Below, piece by piece: positions 32,791 through 35,738 of a stretch of DNA of 35,738 bases. Numbering within the stretch: the first letter of the stretch is position 1; every line of letters starts with the position of its first letter. Below the pieces are notes generated by a model. It did no database searches, was not told the origin of the DNA, and saw nothing but the letters and a program-made list of their open reading frames with translations. The stretch comes from Cyanobacteria bacterium UBA7753. GTDB taxonomy: Bacteria > Cyanobacteriota > Vampirovibrionia > Gastranaerophilales > Gastranaerophilaceae. Position numbers and translations under genes: made by a program. The DNA lies in the NCBI GenBank assembly GCA_002481545.1, contig DLEF01000054.1, positions 237-35,974 on the forward strand. Reading direction: 5' to 3'.

Positions 32791-33075
32791 TTATTCAACC
32801 GTGTGCATATTATCAAAGATTTCTTTTCTTTGAACCCAAACTTCCATGTTCATCTTGTTGCATTCTTCTTTCAAAACTGATTGCAACTCTTTCAGGCTCT
32901 TATTTGAAGCTGCTATACTGCAGAGCATGAACATTACAAAATGACCTTGCATCAAGGTTTGTTTAATATCTTCTATATTGACCTTGCAATCGGCAAGCAA
33001 AGTTGCAACCGTTGCAACAATTCCTACTTTATCCGCTCCCGATACCGTTATGATTATTTTGTCGTTTGTGTCCAT
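32791..33075 (-). CDS. ACT-domain protein (UPF0237-like)
   Basis: The 94-aa protein is a single ACT domain: IIITVSGADKVGIVATVATL followed by NIEDIKQTLMQGHFVMFMLC, the beta-alpha-beta start and the loop that usually binds a small ligand such as an amino acid. Free-standing ACT proteins of this size belong to the UPF0237 type, whose role is regulatory but poorly defined. AAGGATTTTAAA precedes the ATG. Confidence 0.85.
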   Translation of the reverse strand: MDTNDKIIITVSGADKVGIVATVATLLADCKVNIEDIKQTLMQGHFVMFMLCSIAASNKSLKELQSVLKEECNKMNMEVWVQRKEIFDNMHTVE

Positions 33076-33154
33076 TTTAAAATCCTTTTATCTCTCTTAT
33101 TCCAAGCCTGTCCTTACGTATAAAGGGCTAACACATATATATATTTACCCTCCC

Positions 33155-34753
33155 CTAGGAGAACAGAGCGTTTATCTTATCCGTAATATCCTGCGGATCT
33201 ATTTCATTTGTAACTTTGTTTATATCCTGCGCTATCTGATACAACTTAGCAGCCTCAACCTTATCACCGACAATAGTTATTGCTCTTGCGAGGTTAAAAT
33301 GTGCAAGCGCATAATTCGGGTTACATTGAGCGGATTTTTTGAACAATTCGATTGCTTTCTGTACTCTGCCCAAATCATCAAGGTATATTACGCCTAAGTT
33401 GTTATAAGCTATATCATAGTTTTCATCATATTTTATAGCGAGTTCATACTCTTTGATAGCTTCATTTGTATTGCCTTTGCCCCAATGTAAGAACGCTAAG
33501 TTACAATGGATTTTAGCGTTTGTAGGATCAAGCTCAAGTGCCTTTCTGTATACTGAAAGCGCGTTATCATAATCTTCTTTATCATAGAATGCACTGCCTA
33601 AATTGATATAGATATCAATATCTTCAGGTGTCATTGTATAAGCGTTCTGATATGCACAAATTGCGGCATCCAAATCGTTTTGGTTTTCTTGATAAACAAA
33701 ACCTAATGTTTGCGCAATAATACTTGTCCAACGTTTGTTAGGGTTCAGTGTGATTGCTGTTTGATATTGTGCAACAGCCAACTTAAACTCACCTTTTATG
33801 TAGTACAAATTAGCGAGGTTAGAATGAAAATCAGGAACCGTCGGCATAATCTGTATCAAAGTTCTGTATGTTTCGATTGCTCTGTCATAGTCACCCTGTT
33901 CTTCGTATGCTTGTGCAAGATGTCTGAATGCAGGGATATTCAAACTATCCAACCATATAGCCATCTTATATTCCGTGATTGCATCTTCAAAATGCCCCAT
34001 TGCAAGGTACGCATCACCGAGCAAACAGTATAACGGTACAAACCCCGGAGCCTTATCTATTGTCTTTATATATAAGTCTATTGCCTTGTCTAATCTTCTG
34101 ATTTGGATGTAATAGAACGACATAAACAAAACAGGCATGAACTGCAAATATGAAAGCGTTCTAATAACGGTCTCGATAGCTTTTTTATCAAACGGGAATG
34201 TCAAGATTGAAAGCAATTGCTCAAATCTGGATTGACAACCTACTTTGAAATTTTTAAAAGCAGATGCTTGATAAAGTTTATACAAAAGAAAATGCGCTCT
34301 TGAATTTCTAAACTTCTTATATTTTACGGATTCTTTTGCAGCCTGTATAGCTTCAAAGAAATAAGCTTTTCTTGTATAAGTTTCGGCTAAAACATAATAA
34401 GCATCAGCGTTTTTGTTATCTTTTTCGATAGCCATATTAAGGTAATTTATAGCCTTGTCCAAATCGCCTTTGTAGTATTGGGCTCGACCTATTTTGTAAT
34501 AAATTTCGCTTGAATCTATAGCTATTTCCAAGGCGCATTGATATTCCGTAATAGCCTCATCTATATATTGGCTGGAATTAAAGATATCAAGGTGCCATGC
34601 CAAATACAAATCACCTAATCTGATGTGTAACTTTTCATTATTAGGTTTTTTTTGTAAATCCAGCTGACAACGCTCTATCGCCTTTTTTACTTTATCCTGC
34701 TTTTTATCATTTATTTCGTCTTCGTTTGAGGATTTTCTTTTAATCATATTCAT
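33155..34753 (-). CDS. Tetratricopeptide-repeat protein
   Basis: With the ATG at 34753 (MNMIKRKSSNEDE) the protein has 532 residues. About ten TPR units run through it (for example AIEYYxKAxxLDPxNAxxxxNLA-like blocks: ALSVYRKALELDPTNAKIHC, AIELFKKSAQCNPNYALAHF). A less regular middle (about 165-230) includes LSYLQFMPVLFMSFYYIQIR. TPRs bind partner proteins; which ones is not visible. The frame is open to 34798, but that would overlap the end of the PilZ gene. It lies 23 bases after the PilZ gene and is probably co-transcribed, which hints at a scaffold in the same c-di-GMP-linked process. Confidence 0.88.
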   Translation of the reverse strand: MNMIKRKSSNEDEINDKKQDKVKKAIERCQLDLQKKPNNEKLHIRLGDLYLAWHLDIFNSSQYIDEAITEYQCALEIAIDSSEIYYKIGRAQYYKGDLDKAINYLNMAIEKDNKNADAYYVLAETYTRKAYFFEAIQAAKESVKYKKFRNSRAHFLLYKLYQASAFKNFKVGCQSRFEQLLSILTFPFDKKAIETVIRTLSYLQFMPVLFMSFYYIQIRRLDKAIDLYIKTIDKAPGFVPLYCLLGDAYLAMGHFEDAITEYKMAIWLDSLNIPAFRHLAQAYEEQGDYDRAIETYRTLIQIMPTVPDFHSNLANLYYIKGEFKLAVAQYQTAITLNPNKRWTSIIAQTLGFVYQENQNDLDAAICAYQNAYTMTPEDIDIYINLGSAFYDKEDYDNALSVYRKALELDPTNAKIHCNLAFLHWGKGNTNEAIKEYELAIKYDENYDIAYNNLGVIYLDDLGRVQKAIELFKKSAQCNPNYALAHFNLARAITIVGDKVEAAKLYQIAQDINKVTNEIDPQDITDKINALFS

Positions 34754-34776
34754 TTTACATCCATTCTTTATCCGAT

Positions 34777-35373
34777 TTATCCGGCAAGTGACATACAATA
34801 ATCCGTCAGTTTCTGTCTGTCGGAATAAGATATTTCCTCTATCAACATACGGTGTACACCATCAGGCAAACCTGTTTTATCGAGTACTTTACCTTTAAAT
34901 ATTATTTTACCAATAGTATCCGACAAAGACAACATTATTTCAAATATTGAACCCGTATCCAAAGGAACCTCGGAATAAAATCTTAGCCCTCTAACGCTGA
35001 TATCAATTAAGTGTCCTTCAATATTCCCCTGTAACGGTCTGAATATAGTAATCGGAGAATTAGTTTGATATCTCGGATTTTGTCTCGTATTTTCTAATTT
35101 TACGTCTTTCGCGTCGAAACTAATCTCAATTTCTCTTTCGGAACATATTTTAAGCACCTTTGATAAAAATATAGCAATCCCTTTTGGTGTGTATACTTTC
35201 ACCTCTAAATCAAATCCCTTAGAAACATCGGAGAAATCCTCCGACATACTTGGCGAAATAGCAACGCAAAGTTTGTTAGAAGATACTTTTGATATATAAC
35301 AATCCAAATCAATATCATCAAGTCCCGAACTTGAAAATATTTTTGTCTTTTGTCTTTCCGAAATCAAATCCAT
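34777..35373 (-). CDS. PilZ-domain c-di-GMP-binding protein
   Basis: From the ATG at 35373 (MDLISERQKTKIFSSSG) the protein has 198 residues. An N-terminal YcgR-like domain (about 10-90) is followed by a PilZ domain with the RxxxR motif (TRQNPRYQTN) and DISVRGL, matching (D/N)xSxxG; these bind cyclic di-GMP. It probably changes motility, polysaccharide or adhesion output on ligand binding. The frame is open to 35664, but the added 97 residues (MDMRVCAKAWFCFNLW...) come from a repeat-like AT-rich region and are rejected. A promoter at 35380-35408 supports the short start. Confidence 0.88.
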   Translation of the reverse strand: MDLISERQKTKIFSSSGLDDIDLDCYISKVSSNKLCVAISPSMSEDFSDVSKGFDLEVKVYTPKGIAIFLSKVLKICSEREIEISFDAKDVKLENTRQNPRYQTNSPITIFRPLQGNIEGHLIDISVRGLRFYSEVPLDTGSIFEIMLSLSDTIGKIIFKGKVLDKTGLPDGVHRMLIEEISYSDRQKLTDYCMSLAG

Positions 35374-35379
35374 ATGATA

Positions 35380-35408
35380 TATTGTAGATAATTTAAGCCG
35401 AAATTGCA
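35380..35408 (-). promoter_or_regulatory. Promoter of the PilZ/TPR pair, likely leaderless
   Basis: On the minus strand TTGCAA and TACAAT are 17 bases apart, and the -10 box ends about seven bases before the ATG at 35373. There is no Shine-Dalgarno sequence, so the transcript probably begins at or near the start codon, as at wecB. Confidence 0.5.
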
Positions 35409-35738
35409 AGATATATTTTGATTTGAGTAAATATTTTGTAAAGATTATGAATAAAATATATGTACCTATTAATAAAGCATAAATATTTATGATTATTTGA
35501 ACATGAAGGAAATTTATGTTCCATTTTTTCTTTTCAGAGTTGCGAAGCCAAAAAGAAAAAAACGGAACCAAAAAGCGGATATGTGGTAGGGCGATGTTGA
35601 GCGATAGCGAGCAAGCCCATAAGTTGAAGCAAAACCACGCTTTTGCGCAAACCCGCATATCCAAGACAGAAATGGCACGCTAAGGTTTTGCTAAAATGTT
35701 AGCACTCAACATTGAGTTGAATAACTCGGTGATTTGTT
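35409..35738. other. Non-coding end of window with inverted repeats
   Basis: No gene is supported. TTTTTCTTTT and AAAAAGAAAAA flank a GTTGCGAAGCC loop (about 35526-35562), GGATATG and CATATCC pair across about 80 bases, and ACTCA/TGAGT pair near 35703-35716. The composition resembles the other intergenic repeats of this window. A neighbouring gene may start beyond the edge. Confidence 0.4.

Noticed and set aside
35374..35664. 97-residue N-terminal extension of the PilZ protein
   Set aside because: It covers repeat-like AT-rich DNA and the inferred promoter; a normal PilZ/YcgR-like start is at 35373.

Overview
The window looks like chromosomal DNA from a low-GC, gut-type member of the Cyanobacteria/Melainabacteria group (Vampirovibrionia, Gastranaerophilales-like). 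The reasons are a cyanobacterial-style VKOR-DsbA fusion, several long lysine/asparagine-rich hypothetical proteins of a kind I associate with that group, a Gram-negative envelope (TolC-type outer membrane channel), and hairpin-rich intergenic repeats. This placement is inference. There is no rRNA or tRNA gene, CRISPR array, insertion sequence or phage module that I can see.

Layout. 1-300: non-coding inverted-repeat element. 302-2009 (minus): queH overlapping the end of a VKOR-DsbA fusion. 2055-2922 (minus): a broken cysteine-peptidase-like gene. 3106-5792 (plus): an unusual GH13-like glycosidase followed by an XRE/zinc-ribbon regulator. 5847-7712 (minus): a membrane-anchored coiled-coil protein with a probable ADP-ribosyltransferase domain. 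7894-10263 (minus): an overlapping operon of a zinc-ribbon/Asn-Arg-Gly-rich/AT-hook-like protein, rimM and trmD. 10457-11833 (plus): a receiver-kinase hybrid, divergent from that operon. 11834-12334: repeats and a candidate small RNA. 12335-14140 (minus): thrS lacking TGS, with a structured leader. 14628-18254 (minus): five unrecognised genes, two of which share an MGxxASQxR start and a C-terminal coiled coil. 18482-22108 (plus): wecB, a dxs-like gene and a YkgJ-type cysteine-cluster gene. 22109-23044 (minus): secreted WG-repeat protein. 23190-24740 (plus): HExxH zincin-like protein. 24876-27991: divergent TolC-type channel versus MarR regulator plus EmrA-type adaptor. 28155-30194: large helical protein. 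30460-32336: exported protein plus ung. 32337-32790: strong promoter, a 44-codon ORF and a terminator. 32791-35373 (minus): ACT-domain protein, TPR protein and PilZ protein.

How it fits together. Housekeeping genes (tRNA modification, translation, isoprenoid and amino-sugar synthesis, uracil repair, periplasmic disulfide formation) alternate with accessory genes that look directed at the cell surface or a host: the probable ADP-ribosyltransferase, the HExxH protein, the decayed cysteine-peptidase-like gene, the 679-residue protein and the 14628-18254 cluster. The best candidates for something undescribed are that cluster, the phase-separation-like protein in the rimM-trmD operon, the two promoter-plus-terminator intergenic transcripts and the tRNA-like thrS leader. 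Two genes (wecB, pilZ) have -10 boxes only 6-7 bases before the ATG, suggesting leaderless transcripts.
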